Shown piece by piece: positions 33,406-41,733 of a stretch of 64,000 nt of DNA. A model generated the notes under the pieces. It was not told the origin of the DNA, ran no database searches, and was given only the letters and a program-made list of their open reading frames with translations. The DNA lies in the NCBI GenBank assembly GCA_031761875.1, contig CP134492.1:1054001-1118000 (forward strand), in the 5' to 3' direction. This DNA is from Bacillaceae bacterium IKA-2 (lineage in GTDB: Bacteria; Bacillota; Bacilli; Bacillales; Anaerobacillaceae). Made by a program: the position numbers and the translations under genes. Within the stretch, counting starts at the first letter, position 1. Each line of letters opens with the position of its first letter.

Positions 33406-34234
33406 TGTTGTTTTTGTGTTTTTCTTTTTCATTAGACAAATTAATGATTAAATGTTTTAATTCTCTTACTTCATTTTTAAGCTCTAATAGTTCATCTTTT
33501 TCGCCAGCTGAATCGGCCTTGTCAACGTTACTAACAATAACCCCGATAAACAGGTTGAAAACAACAAATGTGCCAAGGAGAACAAATAAGACAAAATAAA
33601 GCCAAGACCAAGGTAGTTCATGAAAAATTGGCCACATGATACCACTTGCCCATGATTCTAGTGTGACGACCTGGAATAAAGTTAGTAAAGATAGTTGAAG
33701 TGAGCCGAAATATTCTGGTGCTACTTCAGCAAATAACATTGTTCCTGTAACTCCAAAAATATAAAAGATAATGCTCATTAAAAGTAAAATATTACCTAAT
33801 GCTGGAATAGTTAACAGTAGTGCATCAACTAGCTTGCGTAATGATGGTAAGACCGAAATTGCTCGAAAGACACGGAGAACACGTAAAATCCGTAAAACTG
33901 TCACAAAATGAGCGCCTACAAAAATATGACCAGCAGCCACAATTAAAAAATCAAACCAATTCCAACTGTTTTTGAAAAAATCAATAAACTTTCTTTCAGC
34001 TATCATTCTTGCGACTATTTCAACTGTAAAAATCCAGAGTAATAATTTGTCTAAAATTCCAAAAAGAGTTTTATTAGCTGCGTAAATAGTTGGATACGTT
34101 TCTAAACCGACTATGATGGCATTAATCATAATTAATGTAAGAATTGTTCCAGTAAAATATTTATGATTGACAAGATCAGCAATTAATTGAATGATTGGCG
34201 ATCGTTTTTGTTGCTTTTTACTCACTTGCGGCAT
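33401..34234 (-). CDS. NaChBac-type voltage-gated sodium channel
   Basis: A 277-residue six-helix channel subunit (homotetramer in the membrane). The voltage sensor S4 carries Arg115, Arg118, Arg121 and Arg124 at every third position (LRILRVLRVFR). The pore has the filter TLESWAS (191-197), identical to the sodium-selective NaChBac filter; NaK or calcium-type filters differ. The C-terminus is coiled-coil (ELLELKNEVRELKHLI). In alkaliphilic bacilli such channels supply sodium for motility and pH homeostasis. The frame opens at 34276, but GGAGG seven bases before ATG 34234 gives the standard 274-280 residues. Confidence 0.95.
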   Translation of the reverse strand: MPQVSKKQQKRSPIIQLIADLVNHKYFTGTILTLIMINAIIVGLETYPTIYAANKTLFGILDKLLLWIFTVEIVARMIAERKFIDFFKNSWNWFDFLIVAAGHIFVGAHFVTVLRILRVLRVFRAISVLPSLRKLVDALLLTIPALGNILLLMSIIFYIFGVTGTMLFAEVAPEYFGSLQLSLLTLFQVVTLESWASGIMWPIFHELPWSWLYFVLFVLLGTFVVFNLFIGVIVSNVDKADSAGEKDELLELKNEVRELKHLIINLSNEKEKHKNNI

Positions 34235-34450
34235 CGCTTTTCCTCCACGTCTAATTTTTAAAATACTAGCTTTCATTCTACTAAATTTTTTCTGAAGATG
34301 ATAGAGGTTTTGATCGTTTTATACGTAAAGTAGAAAGCATAATAAAAACGGACCAGACAAGATATCGGCTCCGTTTTCATTGTCTAGCTTGTCAAACGTT
34401 TCAACATAGCATTTTCCGAAGTTGCCAAAGTGCTTGCATTTTTCTAAGGA

Positions 34451-35281
34451 TTACTGATTTGAATAGAGGTTGCCAAGTTCCTTTGAGCGTTCGGTAGCGC
34501 GCTTTACACACTCAATCATCGCTTCCTGGAAATGATAGCTTTCCAAAACTTTAATCCCTGCTTCTGTTGTACCATTGGGACTCATCACTTGTTTATAAAG
34601 TGTTTGTGGAGATAGGTCACTAGCTTTTATTCTTTCCGCGGCGCCAATGAGTACTTGGCAAATAAGCTGTTTTGCTAGAGCTTCATCTAGGCCAATTTCA
34701 CTTGCGCTTTTTTCTAGCGCCTCGATTAAGTAATAAATATAAGCGGGACCAGACCCTGAGAGTCCGGTAATCGCATCTTGCTTTTTTTCCTCTACAATAA
34801 CAACCTCGCCGATAGCTTTGAACAGTGCTTCTGATATTTCTAGATGTTGGCCAGTTGCAAAGCTCCCAGCAGAAATAGCTGTCATCGATGCGCCCACTGC
34901 AGCAGAAGTATTAGGCATTGTTCTAATAACTGGTGCATCATGTTCAAGTAAACGAGAAATACAGGCGGTTGATACACCGGCTAATACAGAGATGATTAAC
35001 TGCTCGTTTGTTGTTGCCGATTTTAGCTTTGTGATCATTTCTTCAATATCTTTTGATTTTGTCGCTAAAATAATAATATCCATAGTTGGCAGGACTTCTT
35101 GATAATTTGAAAAGGTTTCAACATGATACTTTTCTTTTAAATGCTGTAACCGAACTTTGTTACTGTAATTTGTTACGTGAATTTGTTGGGGCTGCAATAT
35201 TTTTTTTGCTAAAACCCCTGAAATAATCGCTTCAGCCATATTACCGGCTCCGATAAAAGCTACTTTTATATTTGTTAACAT
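34451..35281 (-). CDS. proC: Pyrroline-5-carboxylate reductase (ProI type)
   Basis: A 276-residue NADPH-dependent enzyme for the last step of proline synthesis. The N-terminal Rossmann motif is VAFIGAGNMAEAIISG; the C-terminal signature ALTxLSGSGPAYIYYLIEAL-like stretch (GLSGSGPAYIYYLIEAL) and the PNGTTEAGI motif are intact. It is the third gene of proB-proA-proC, 180 bp after proA. AGGGG precedes ATG. B. subtilis has this gene as proI with its own T-box; here no second T-box fits in the gap. Confidence 0.93.
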   Translation of the reverse strand: MLTNIKVAFIGAGNMAEAIISGVLAKKILQPQQIHVTNYSNKVRLQHLKEKYHVETFSNYQEVLPTMDIIILATKSKDIEEMITKLKSATTNEQLIISVLAGVSTACISRLLEHDAPVIRTMPNTSAAVGASMTAISAGSFATGQHLEISEALFKAIGEVVIVEEKKQDAITGLSGSGPAYIYYLIEALEKSASEIGLDEALAKQLICQVLIGAAERIKASDLSPQTLYKQVMSPNGTTEAGIKVLESYHFQEAMIECVKRATERSKELGNLYSNQ

Positions 35282-35306
35282 ATAATCAACCCCTGTTAAA
35301 AATGTT

Positions 35307-35348
35307 GGAAAGTGGAAAGTGGAAAGTAGAAAGTGGAAAGTAGAAAGT
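35307..35348. repeat. Heptanucleotide tandem repeat in the proA-proC gap
   Basis: Six units of 7 bp: GGAAAGT three times, AGAAAGT, GGAAAGT, AGAAAGT, then a broken unit. Copy number could vary and change the proA-proC spacing. On the transcribed minus strand it is pyrimidine-rich (CTTTCCA type). Confidence 0.9.
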
Positions 35349-35461
35349 TGGAAAGGAAAAGCAAAAAATGAAGGTAAAAATAACAGCCTTTAAAAGCTTT
35401 GGACCTACCTTTCCAACCTTTCAACTTCACCTAAAAAGCTCTTGACCTTCCTAACAACTAA

Positions 35462-36709
35462 CTACGAACGAACTTGACCATTTCCTAAAATGATATATTT
35501 TGATGATGTTAATGCTTCTAACCCCATTGGTCCCCGAGCATGAAGCTTTTGTGTACTAATGCCAATTTCAGCGCCGAAACCAAATTCAAATCCATCGGTA
35601 AAGCGGGTCGAGGCATTATGATAGAGAGCTGCTGCATCAACAAAGGTGAAAAATTTATCGACATTCTTTTGCTCCCTAGAAACAATTGCTTCTGAATGTT
35701 TAGATCCGTATGCACTGATGTGCTTAATGGCGTCATCGACATTGTCAACAATTTTTACTGCTAGTGTTAAATTTAGAAATTCTGTTGACCAGTCTTCTTC
35801 GCTGGCACTAATAATCCGACTGTCTAATTGAATCGAAACTTTATCGCCGCGAAGCTCAACTTTATTTTTGATAAGGGCATCGACTAAGCTAGTGAAATTC
35901 GCTTCAGCCCACTTTTTATGAACAATAATGGTTTCACAGGCATTACAAACTGATGGACGTTGTGTTTTTGCGTTAACGGCAATGTCGATGGCCATAGTTG
36001 GGTTGGCAGTTTCATCAATATAGACGTGACAGTTTCCAACCCCTGTTTCTAACACTGGAACAGAAGCCTTTTCGACAACAGCTTGAATCAATTTCGCGCC
36101 ACCTCGAGGAATAAGTACGTCTAAATACTGATTAAGTTTAAACATTTTTTCCGCTGTTTCGTGGCTCGTATCCTCAATTAGCTGAACGGCTTCTTTAGGA
36201 AGTGAGCTTTTTTCTAGTCCTTGATGAATGACAGTAACTAACGCCTTATTCGAATGAATTGCCGAAGAACTTCCACGCAGTAACACGGCGTTACCGGTTT
36301 TTAAGCAGAGGCTGGCCGCATCTACTGTTACGTTTGGTCTTGCTTCATAAATCATCCCAATAACTCCTAGTGGTACCCGGACTTTTTTTAGTAATAAGCC
36401 GTTTGGACGCTTTGTTTCAAACGTTGTTTCACCAACAGGATCTTCTAAATCAACAAGCTGACTAAGGGCAAAGGCCATGTCTTTAATTCTAGGTTCTGTT
36501 AATCTAAGACGGTCCAATAAACCTTCGGAAAGGCCATTTGCTGTTCCAATTTCAATATCCTTATAGTTTTCTTGGATAATGTAATCAATTTCAGTTACTA
36601 ATGCTTCACTAATGAGTTGAAGAGCAGCGTTTTTTTCTACGGTTGAAGCAGCGCCTAGGAGCCCTGTTATTTCACTTGCTTTTTTTGCTTTTGTTACTAG
36701 TTCACTCAT
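35462..36709 (-). CDS. proA: Glutamate-5-semialdehyde dehydrogenase
   Basis: A 415-residue enzyme reducing glutamyl-5-phosphate to glutamate semialdehyde, step two of proline synthesis. Conserved elements: [41 protein letters not shown] and the catalytic-Cys region [14 protein letters not shown]; the end [13 protein letters not shown] is typical. It begins 13 bp after proB stops, behind AAGGAGT, so the two are one translational unit, consistent with the ProB-ProA complex that channels the unstable phosphate. Confidence 0.96.
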   Translation of the reverse strand: MSELVTKAKKASEITGLLGAASTVEKNAALQLISEALVTEIDYIIQENYKDIEIGTANGLSEGLLDRLRLTEPRIKDMAFALSQLVDLEDPVGETTFETKRPNGLLLKKVRVPLGVIGMIYEARPNVTVDAASLCLKTGNAVLLRGSSSAIHSNKALVTVIHQGLEKSSLPKEAVQLIEDTSHETAEKMFKLNQYLDVLIPRGGAKLIQAVVEKASVPVLETGVGNCHVYIDETANPTMAIDIAVNAKTQRPSVCNACETIIVHKKWAEANFTSLVDALIKNKVELRGDKVSIQLDSRIISASEEDWSTEFLNLTLAVKIVDNVDDAIKHISAYGSKHSEAIVSREQKNVDKFFTFVDAAALYHNASTRFTDGFEFGFGAEIGISTQKLHARGPMGLEALTSSKYIILGNGQVRS

Positions 36710-36722
36710 TTTTATTCACTCC

Positions 36723-37832
36723 TTAATTTAAAATTGTAATCCAATGATTGCGGTGAATGGCTTCAACATAAGGACAGTCCAATTTCTTTTTTGCTTCGGA
36801 ACTGGTCTTTCCTTTGATCGTACGTAGTTGATCTGAAGAGTAGTTTACTTGACCTCTGCCAATGACTTTGCCATGACAACTAATCACTTCGACAACGTCT
36901 CCTTTTTGAAATGTTCCAGTAACTTCTTTAATGCCAACAGGCAATAAGCTTTTTCCTTTTGATAAAATAGCGGTAGCAGCACCTTCGTCAATAATGACTT
37001 TTCCATTTGTACTAGAATGATAGGCAATCCATTGCTTTTTATTTTTAATATTTTTTTTATTAGTTGTACCAATATAGGTTCCATCACCTTTTCCAAGTAA
37101 AATATCGGTTAGTTTGTCTTCGCCTTCTCCAGTGCCGATAAATACATTTGCCCCTATATCAGTGGCGGTTTTTGCTGCTTCTATTTTTGAGCGCATTCCA
37201 CCTGTACCTAACTTTGAACCAGTGGCTTTGGCTTGATCTAATAATTCATCATTAATAATAGGAAGGTAATGATATTTTTTTGCATTTGGATTTTTACGAG
37301 GGTCCTGATCATAAAGTCCATTAATGTCTGTTAAAATTGCTAAAAAGTCGGCGTGGACAAGTCCGCTTACGAGCGCCGAAAGCATATCGTTGTCACCAAA
37401 TGTAAGTTCCTCAATAGAAGTTGAATCGTTTTCATTAATAATGGGCACAATACCACGCTGCAATAGTTCGTTTAATACTGCATAAGCATTGCTGTATTTT
37501 TCTTGACTTAAAAAATCATGACGAGTTAAAAGGAGCTGGGCAACGACAATGTCATGACTTGCAAAAACTTCTTCATAACCTTGCATTAGTAGGCCTTGAC
37601 CGACAGCTGCAGCGGCTTGTTTGCCAGCTATTGTAACTGGTCTTGTTGGGTAACCAAGCTTTCGAAACCCAGCGGCAACAGCTCCAGATGAAATTAAAAT
37701 CACATCATGACCGTCGTTTTTAAGTTTTGCTAGTGCATTGGCATGCTCGGTAAGCTTTTCTTTAGAAAGTCCACCTTGAACGTTTGTTAATGAGCTACTG
37801 CCAATTTTTACGACAATTCGCTGCTTACTCAT
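36723..37832 (-). CDS. proB: Glutamate 5-kinase
   Basis: A 369-residue kinase committing glutamate to proline. The amino acid kinase domain (1-255) has [24 protein letters not shown] and [12 protein letters not shown]; a PUA domain occupies about 275-365 ([14 protein letters not shown]). This enzyme is usually feedback-inhibited by proline. GAGGGGTAATT precedes ATG. It heads the operon behind a T-box leader, so transcription responds to uncharged tRNA-Pro. Confidence 0.96.
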   Translation of the reverse strand: MSKQRIVVKIGSSSLTNVQGGLSKEKLTEHANALAKLKNDGHDVILISSGAVAAGFRKLGYPTRPVTIAGKQAAAAVGQGLLMQGYEEVFASHDIVVAQLLLTRHDFLSQEKYSNAYAVLNELLQRGIVPIINENDSTSIEELTFGDNDMLSALVSGLVHADFLAILTDINGLYDQDPRKNPNAKKYHYLPIINDELLDQAKATGSKLGTGGMRSKIEAAKTATDIGANVFIGTGEGEDKLTDILLGKGDGTYIGTTNKKNIKNKKQWIAYHSSTNGKVIIDEGAATAILSKGKSLLPVGIKEVTGTFQKGDVVEVISCHGKVIGRGQVNYSSDQLRTIKGKTSSEAKKKLDCPYVEAIHRNHWITILN

Positions 37833-37927
37833 AATTACCCCTCTTTTTTTGTTGGAATTTATAATTGTTTGATCGAGATTATCCGGCTAAGAATACCGAA
37901 CTTTTGAACATCTTTCTAAAGTAAAAT

Positions 37928-38135
37928 AAAAAAACCTTCCATCCTTATAAAAGGACGGAAGGCTATCATCCGCGGTACCACCTTAATTGACATCATCTAG
38001 ATGTCCTCTTAACATCGTTAACGCCGATGTGACGGTTAGGTTTTGCCTAACAGCTCGGGGGCAGGTTCAATACGTTCTTGGCGATGGAATTTTTCAGCCG
38101 CTGAATTCCACTCTCTTTCGCTAAAACAATTATTT
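37928..38135 (-). promoter_or_regulatory. T-box leader (proline-type) of proBAC
   Basis: On the minus strand the leader holds the GA-rich base of stem I (near 38110-38120), a specifier region GAACCTGCC with CCT (38065-38063, proline codon), the T-box core AAGGTGGTACCGCGG (about 37985-37970), and a terminator CCTTCCGTCC/GGATGGAAGG plus T-run (37962-37928). Uncharged tRNA-Pro would stabilise the antiterminator and allow proB-proA-proC transcription. Specifier choice is by position and is less sure than the T-box itself. Confidence 0.92.
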
Positions 38136-38187
38136 ACTAATCCCTTCAATGCTTTTTCGATCTAAACATCTATTTTTGCTTTTTTAA

Positions 38188-38216
38188 ATTATCTGATAGT
38201 TTAGGTTCTCTGTCAA
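38188..38216 (-). promoter_or_regulatory. Promoter of proBAC
   Basis: Minus-strand -35 TTGACA (38216-38211) and -10 GATAAT (38193-38188) are exactly 17 bp apart, giving a leader of about 350 nt. Confidence 0.88.
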
Positions 38217-38274
38217 TACTTTTAAATTTACTGTTCATTGAATTATAATAAATAATAATAATGAAGTAAAGGAG

Positions 38275-38386
38275 TGAATTTCATAATACCATTGAATTAG
38301 CCATATCAATCTGCATTTAGTTGAGGATGGTTCAACTCAACTAAATGCAGTATGCTAATGGTGCTAGATCAGTATTATGAAATTCA
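38275..38386. mobile_element. MITE-like palindromic element, copy 1
   Basis: Terminal inverted repeats TGAATTTCATAATAC (38275-38289) and its complement (38372-38386) are perfect; an inner pair GCATTTAGTTGAG (38313-38325) / (38336-38348) is perfect too, and the stretch between pairs loosely. The left 38 bp reappear at 44900-44937. No coding content and no transposase in the window. The right end abuts the ribosome binding site of yqjQ. Confidence 0.7.
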
Positions 38387-38404
38387 TTGAAAGGAATGAT
38401 TAAT

Positions 38405-39205
38405 TTGAAACGGAATAATAATTTGAAACAAAAAATTATTGTTATTACGGGAGCGTCAAGTGGAATTGGTTTGATGTTGGCTTTAGATGTGGCAAAAAAG
38501 GGCGCAATACCAATTTTACTTGCCCGTTCCACAGATAAGTTAAAGCAAGCAAAAGCAGATATTTTAAGAAAAACAGGCATGAAAGCTGATTATTTTACAG
38601 TCGATGTTAGTGATAGCGAATCAGTAGCAGAAACTTTTAGGCAAATTTTAGAAAGATATAAAAAAGTAGATGTTCTAATTAACAATGCTGGATATGCGAT
38701 ATTCGATTCGTTTTTAAATGCAAAAGCAGATGATATAAAAGGAATGTTTGCGGTTAATGTATATGGATTAATTGCTTGTACAAAAGCAGTTTTACCGGGG
38801 ATGATCGAACGAAACGAAGGACATATCATAAATATTGCCTCACAAGCAGGGAAATTAGCAACACCAAAATCAAGTGTTTACGCTGCAACAAAGCACGCTG
38901 TTTTAGCTATTACGAACAGTACACGGATGGAACTAATCGATACGAATTTAGTTATTAGCGCCGTAAACCCTGGTCCGATTAAAACTCCTTTTTTTGACCG
39001 TGCTGATGCGACTGGAACTTATATAAAAAAGGTAGAGAAGTTTATGCTGGAGCCGGGATTCGTCTCTGCAAAAATAATTCAATTAATCGAGCGTCCAAGA
39101 AGAGAAATTAATTTACCTAGGTGGATGGGACTAGGGACAACTTTTTATCAGCTGTTTCCTGGCCTTTTCGAAAAATTAGCTGGAAAGAAACTTAATCAGA
39201 AGTAG
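38405..39205 (+). CDS. yqjQ: Short-chain dehydrogenase (YqjQ type)
   Basis: A 266-residue classical SDR. The cofactor motif is TGASSGIG, the structural NNAG motif appears as LINNAGYA, and the catalytic set is Ser (NIASQAGKLA), Tyr-x-x-x-Lys (VYAATKHA). Residues RSTDK after the second strand suggest NADP(H). Substrate unknown. The frame opens at 38387, but AAAGGA (38390-38395) serves TTG 38405 best. The ribosome binding site directly follows a MITE-like element, so the insertion may have altered its expression. Confidence 0.88.
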   Translation: MKRNNNLKQKIIVITGASSGIGLMLALDVAKKGAIPILLARSTDKLKQAKADILRKTGMKADYFTVDVSDSESVAETFRQILERYKKVDVLINNAGYAIFDSFLNAKADDIKGMFAVNVYGLIACTKAVLPGMIERNEGHIINIASQAGKLATPKSSVYAATKHAVLAITNSTRMELIDTNLVISAVNPGPIKTPFFDRADATGTYIKKVEKFMLEPGFVSAKIIQLIERPRREINLPRWMGLGTTFYQLFPGLFEKLAGKKLNQK

Positions 39206-39212
39206 AGTATTA

Positions 39213-39275
39213 GTTGAATGTTCATTTCTTATATAGAACTATTAAGGAGTAAATATTCAACTGGTATTTTTTTTC
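39213..39275 (+). terminator. Possible terminator after yqjQ
   Basis: AGTTGAAT (about 39213) pairs with ATTCAACT (39254-39261), followed by GGTATTTTTTTT. Large loop, so only moderate support. Confidence 0.5.
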
Positions 39276-39277
39276 AG

Positions 39278-39333
39278 TTGAAAACAGAACGTATATTCGT
39301 TTATAATAAGAGACACAATAGGAATGTATGTTC
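39278..39333 (+). promoter_or_regulatory. SOS promoter of uvrX-like gene with two LexA boxes
   Basis: The -35 TTGAAA (39278-39283) and -10 TATAAT (39302-39307) are 18 bp apart. GAAC-GTAT-ATTC (39287-39298) lies in the spacer and GAAT-GTAT-GTTC (39322-39333) just after the start of transcription; each matches 11 of 14 bases of the Bacillus LexA (DinR) consensus CGAACRNRYGTTYC. Confidence 0.78.
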
Positions 39334-39375
39334 TTGCTATGTGTGTTGACAGGATAATTCTTAGGAGAAAGCAGG

Positions 39376-40644
39376 GTGATCATGCTAATTGACTATGACT
39401 CATTTCCAAAACGAACGATATTTTGTGTTGATATGAAGAGTTTTTATGCCAGTTGTTCAGCTTTAGCGCTTGGACTTGATCCACTGACGTGCTATTTGGC
39501 TGTCGTTGGTGACACAAAAAGAGATGGAAGTGTTGTTTTGGCAGCGACTCCGCGCCTGAAAAAGGAATTTGGGATTAAAACCGGCAGTCGTCTTTTTGAA
39601 ATTCCTAGCGATGCAAAAATTCAAGTTGTCAATGCTGAAATGGCTAGATATTTAGAGATTTCGATTCGTTTGACAGAGTTTTTTAATCGTTATGTTCCTT
39701 TAGAAGCGATTCATACGTATAGCGTTGATGAAAGCTTTCTTGATGTAAAAGGAACAGAACGACTTTGGGGGAACAAGTGGACGTTGGCAAATCGAATTAG
39801 AACAGAGATGTTGGCCGAGCTAGGTTTAGCCTGTTCAATCGGGATCGGACCAAATATGCTGCTAGCAAAAGTATGTTTAGATTTAGAAGCAAAAGAAAAG
39901 GGAGTAGCAGAGTGGACCTATGCTGAAGTTGAGAGTAAGCTTTGGAATGTTTCACCATTGAGGAAGATGTGGGGGATCGGTTCGCAAATTGAGAAGCGTT
40001 TAAATAAAATAGGGATTTTTTCGATTGGTCAATTAGCTGCTGCACCATTAGCATTATTTGAAAAACATTTTGGGGTTATCGGTAATCAGCTTTATTATCA
40101 TGCTCATGGTGTTGACCTTTCTGACTTGGGAGCACCAATTATTGAGGGACAAATTAGCTTTGGCAAAAGCCAAATTTTACTTCGCGACTACGATGACACG
40201 AACGAAATTAAACATGTAATCCTAGAGATGTGTGAGGAGGTTGCGAGACGAGCAAGGACAGCAAAAAGAGCAGGCAGAACGATTAGCTTAGGAATTGGTT
40301 ATAGCAAAACAGAGACAATCGGTGGTTTTCAGAGGTCTGTTACGCTCCAAGCTCCAACAAATATTACCTTAGAGTTATATAAAGCGTGTTTACAATTATT
40401 TGATCGGCATTACAGTAGTCAAATTGTTCGTCAGGTTTCGATTGGTCTTTCAAATGTTGTCAGTGATGACCAAATGCAGTTAAGTTTGTTCGAACCAAAT
40501 CGACCTCGGCAACGGGACTTAGGTTATGTCATGGATTTCATAAGAGAGAAACACGGATCTGACAAGCTATTAAGAGCTGTTTCTTATACAAAGGCGGGAA
40601 CGACTAGACAGAGAAGTAAACTTGTCGGTGGACATAAAGCTTAG
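39376..40644 (+). CDS. uvrX: Y-family DNA polymerase UvrX/YqjW
   Basis: A 422-residue translesion polymerase of the UmuC-like branch found in Bacillus phage SPbeta and chromosome (YqjW, PolY2). Catalytic residues Asp19 (CVDMKSFYASC) and Asp118-Glu119 (YSVDESFLD) are intact; the clamp-binding motif QLSLF is near the C-terminus. AGGAG eight bases before GTG 39376 favours that start over ATG 39382. It overlaps nothing but is directly followed by a YolD-like gene, the standard partner, and has LexA boxes at the promoter, so it should be DNA-damage induced and mutagenic. Confidence 0.93.
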   Translation: MIMLIDYDSFPKRTIFCVDMKSFYASCSALALGLDPLTCYLAVVGDTKRDGSVVLAATPRLKKEFGIKTGSRLFEIPSDAKIQVVNAEMARYLEISIRLTEFFNRYVPLEAIHTYSVDESFLDVKGTERLWGNKWTLANRIRTEMLAELGLACSIGIGPNMLLAKVCLDLEAKEKGVAEWTYAEVESKLWNVSPLRKMWGIGSQIEKRLNKIGIFSIGQLAAAPLALFEKHFGVIGNQLYYHAHGVDLSDLGAPIIEGQISFGKSQILLRDYDDTNEIKHVILEMCEEVARRARTAKRAGRTISLGIGYSKTETIGGFQRSVTLQAPTNITLELYKACLQLFDRHYSSQIVRQVSIGLSNVVSDDQMQLSLFEPNRPRQRDLGYVMDFIREKHGSDKLLRAVSYTKAGTTRQRSKLVGGHKA

Positions 40645-40647
40645 GAG

Positions 40648-40989
40648 GTGAGAAAGATTTTAAAAGATCGGGGCAATATCAAATGGACTGCGATGATGTT
40701 ACCGGAGCATGTCGCGATGCTTCGTAAGTTAAAAGAAAGTACTAACTACAAAACAAAGCCGATATTAGACGAACAAATTTTAGAAGAACTTAACGAAATG
40801 ATGTGTATGTCGATGCAGGCAAAAGAATTAATAAAACTAACGTATTATCAGGAGCACGATTACAAAAGTATCATTGGAGTTATTCAGTCCTTTGATATCG
40901 TCTCTAAGTGTGTCCTTATTACTAGTGAAGAAGGTATTTCCTTTCAATTAAAGGTGGAAAATATTATTGATGTAAAAATGGGCGACTGA
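40648..40989 (+). CDS. yqjX: YolD-like protein (YqjX type), start uncertain
   Basis: A protein of about 110 residues of the YolD-like family (KDRGNIKWTAMMLPEHVAML is diagnostic), which always accompanies UvrX/YqjW polymerases; role unknown, probably regulates or assists the polymerase. The only GTG (40648) lies inside the ribosome binding site AGGAGGTGA (40643-40651), leaving no spacing. The in-frame codon at correct distance is ATT at 40657, a rare but known start. It begins 4 bp after the uvrX stop, so re-initiation is also possible. Confidence 0.85.
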   Translation: MRKILKDRGNIKWTAMMLPEHVAMLRKLKESTNYKTKPILDEQILEELNEMMCMSMQAKELIKLTYYQEHDYKSIIGVIQSFDIVSKCVLITSEEGISFQLKVENIIDVKMGD

Positions 40990-41064
40990 ATAATCATTCA
41001 TAATGTTCATTAATTTGTAATATGTTTTTCACAATTCTTCATACAAATCTGTTGGAAAAGATGT

Positions 41065-41070
41065 TATAAT
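41065..41070 (+). promoter_or_regulatory. Promoter -10 before the small acidic gene
   Basis: TATAAT 47 bp before the start codon; the -35 is not clear. Confidence 0.45.
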
Positions 41071-41117
41071 AAACACAGTTAAAAAATATTTTAAAAACAA
41101 GAATGGGAAGTGAAGAC

Positions 41118-41405
41118 GTGATCGTTCAAGATTTAATTGAAACAAAAGAGTATTTCACTGAGGAAACAAAAGACAACTTTTTCGTTATGTATGAAAAATT
41201 TGAAAACAGTGATTGTAACTGCAAAGGAAATATGGTGGAAGAAAAAGAATGTGACGACGAGGAAGTTGTGCAAATTTTTCAAGGTAACCTAGACAGCAGT
41301 TGTTCTTTACGTAATCTTAAGAGCTATCGCGTTGGCCAAGAATTCCAAACTGTAGAAGACATTCTTGTAAAGATTAAAGAAGAGCACAGTGAGATTTTTA
41401 AGTAA
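41118..41405 (+). CDS. Small acidic cysteine-containing protein
   Basis: A 95-residue acidic protein I do not recognise. Four cysteines (DCNCKG, ECDD, SSCS) sit in the first two thirds and could bind a metal. ATG 41103 has no ribosome binding site; GTG 41118 follows GGGAAGTGAAG and is used here. It has its own promoter and terminator, so it is an independent gene between the SOS pair and the phosphatase. Confidence 0.65.
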   Translation: MIVQDLIETKEYFTEETKDNFFVMYEKFENSDCNCKGNMVEEKECDDEEVVQIFQGNLDSSCSLRNLKSYRVGQEFQTVEDILVKIKEEHSEIFK

Positions 41406-41467
41406 AAGTTTTGTGAAGTAGCAAGAATAATTTTAAAAGATGACTTACAAAATATACTTAGTTATTA

Positions 41468-41504
41468 AGCATCCTCCCATTTTGTGGGAGGATTTCCTTT
41501 TGAG
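41468..41504 (+). terminator. Terminator after the small acidic gene
   Basis: ATCCTCCCA pairs with TGGGAGGAT in a compact GC-rich hairpin; a short T-rich tract follows. Confidence 0.8.
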
Positions 41505-41541
41505 CTAAATTAACGAAAAAGTTTAAAAATTCACAAACTTC

Positions 41542-41715
41542 AATTTGTATAAAAATTCACAAATTTAAATTTTTATACAAATTCTTTAAAGCGCTTACAT
41601 AAAAGTGTTATTGCAGGAAAATATAAAAAAGCTATAATTGATAGGATGAACAATATGCATTTTTCATATAAGCATCGTAAAGAAAATAACTGATCAATTA
41701 TTTTCTTTACGATGC
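41542..41715 (+). promoter_or_regulatory. Structured upstream region of the phosphatase gene
   Basis: This 328-bp gap holds an AT-rich inverted repeat (41542-41557 / 41568-41583), a cre-like site TTAAAGCGCTTACA (41586-41599, 13 of 14 against TGWAANCGNTNWCA), a promoter TTGCAG (41611-41616) - 16 bp - TATAAT (41633-41638), and an 18-bp perfect hairpin with 8-nt loop (about 41672-41715) ending just before the ribosome binding site. CcpA control is inferred. Confidence 0.6.
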
Positions 41716-41733
41716 CTAAGAAAGGGGAAGACA

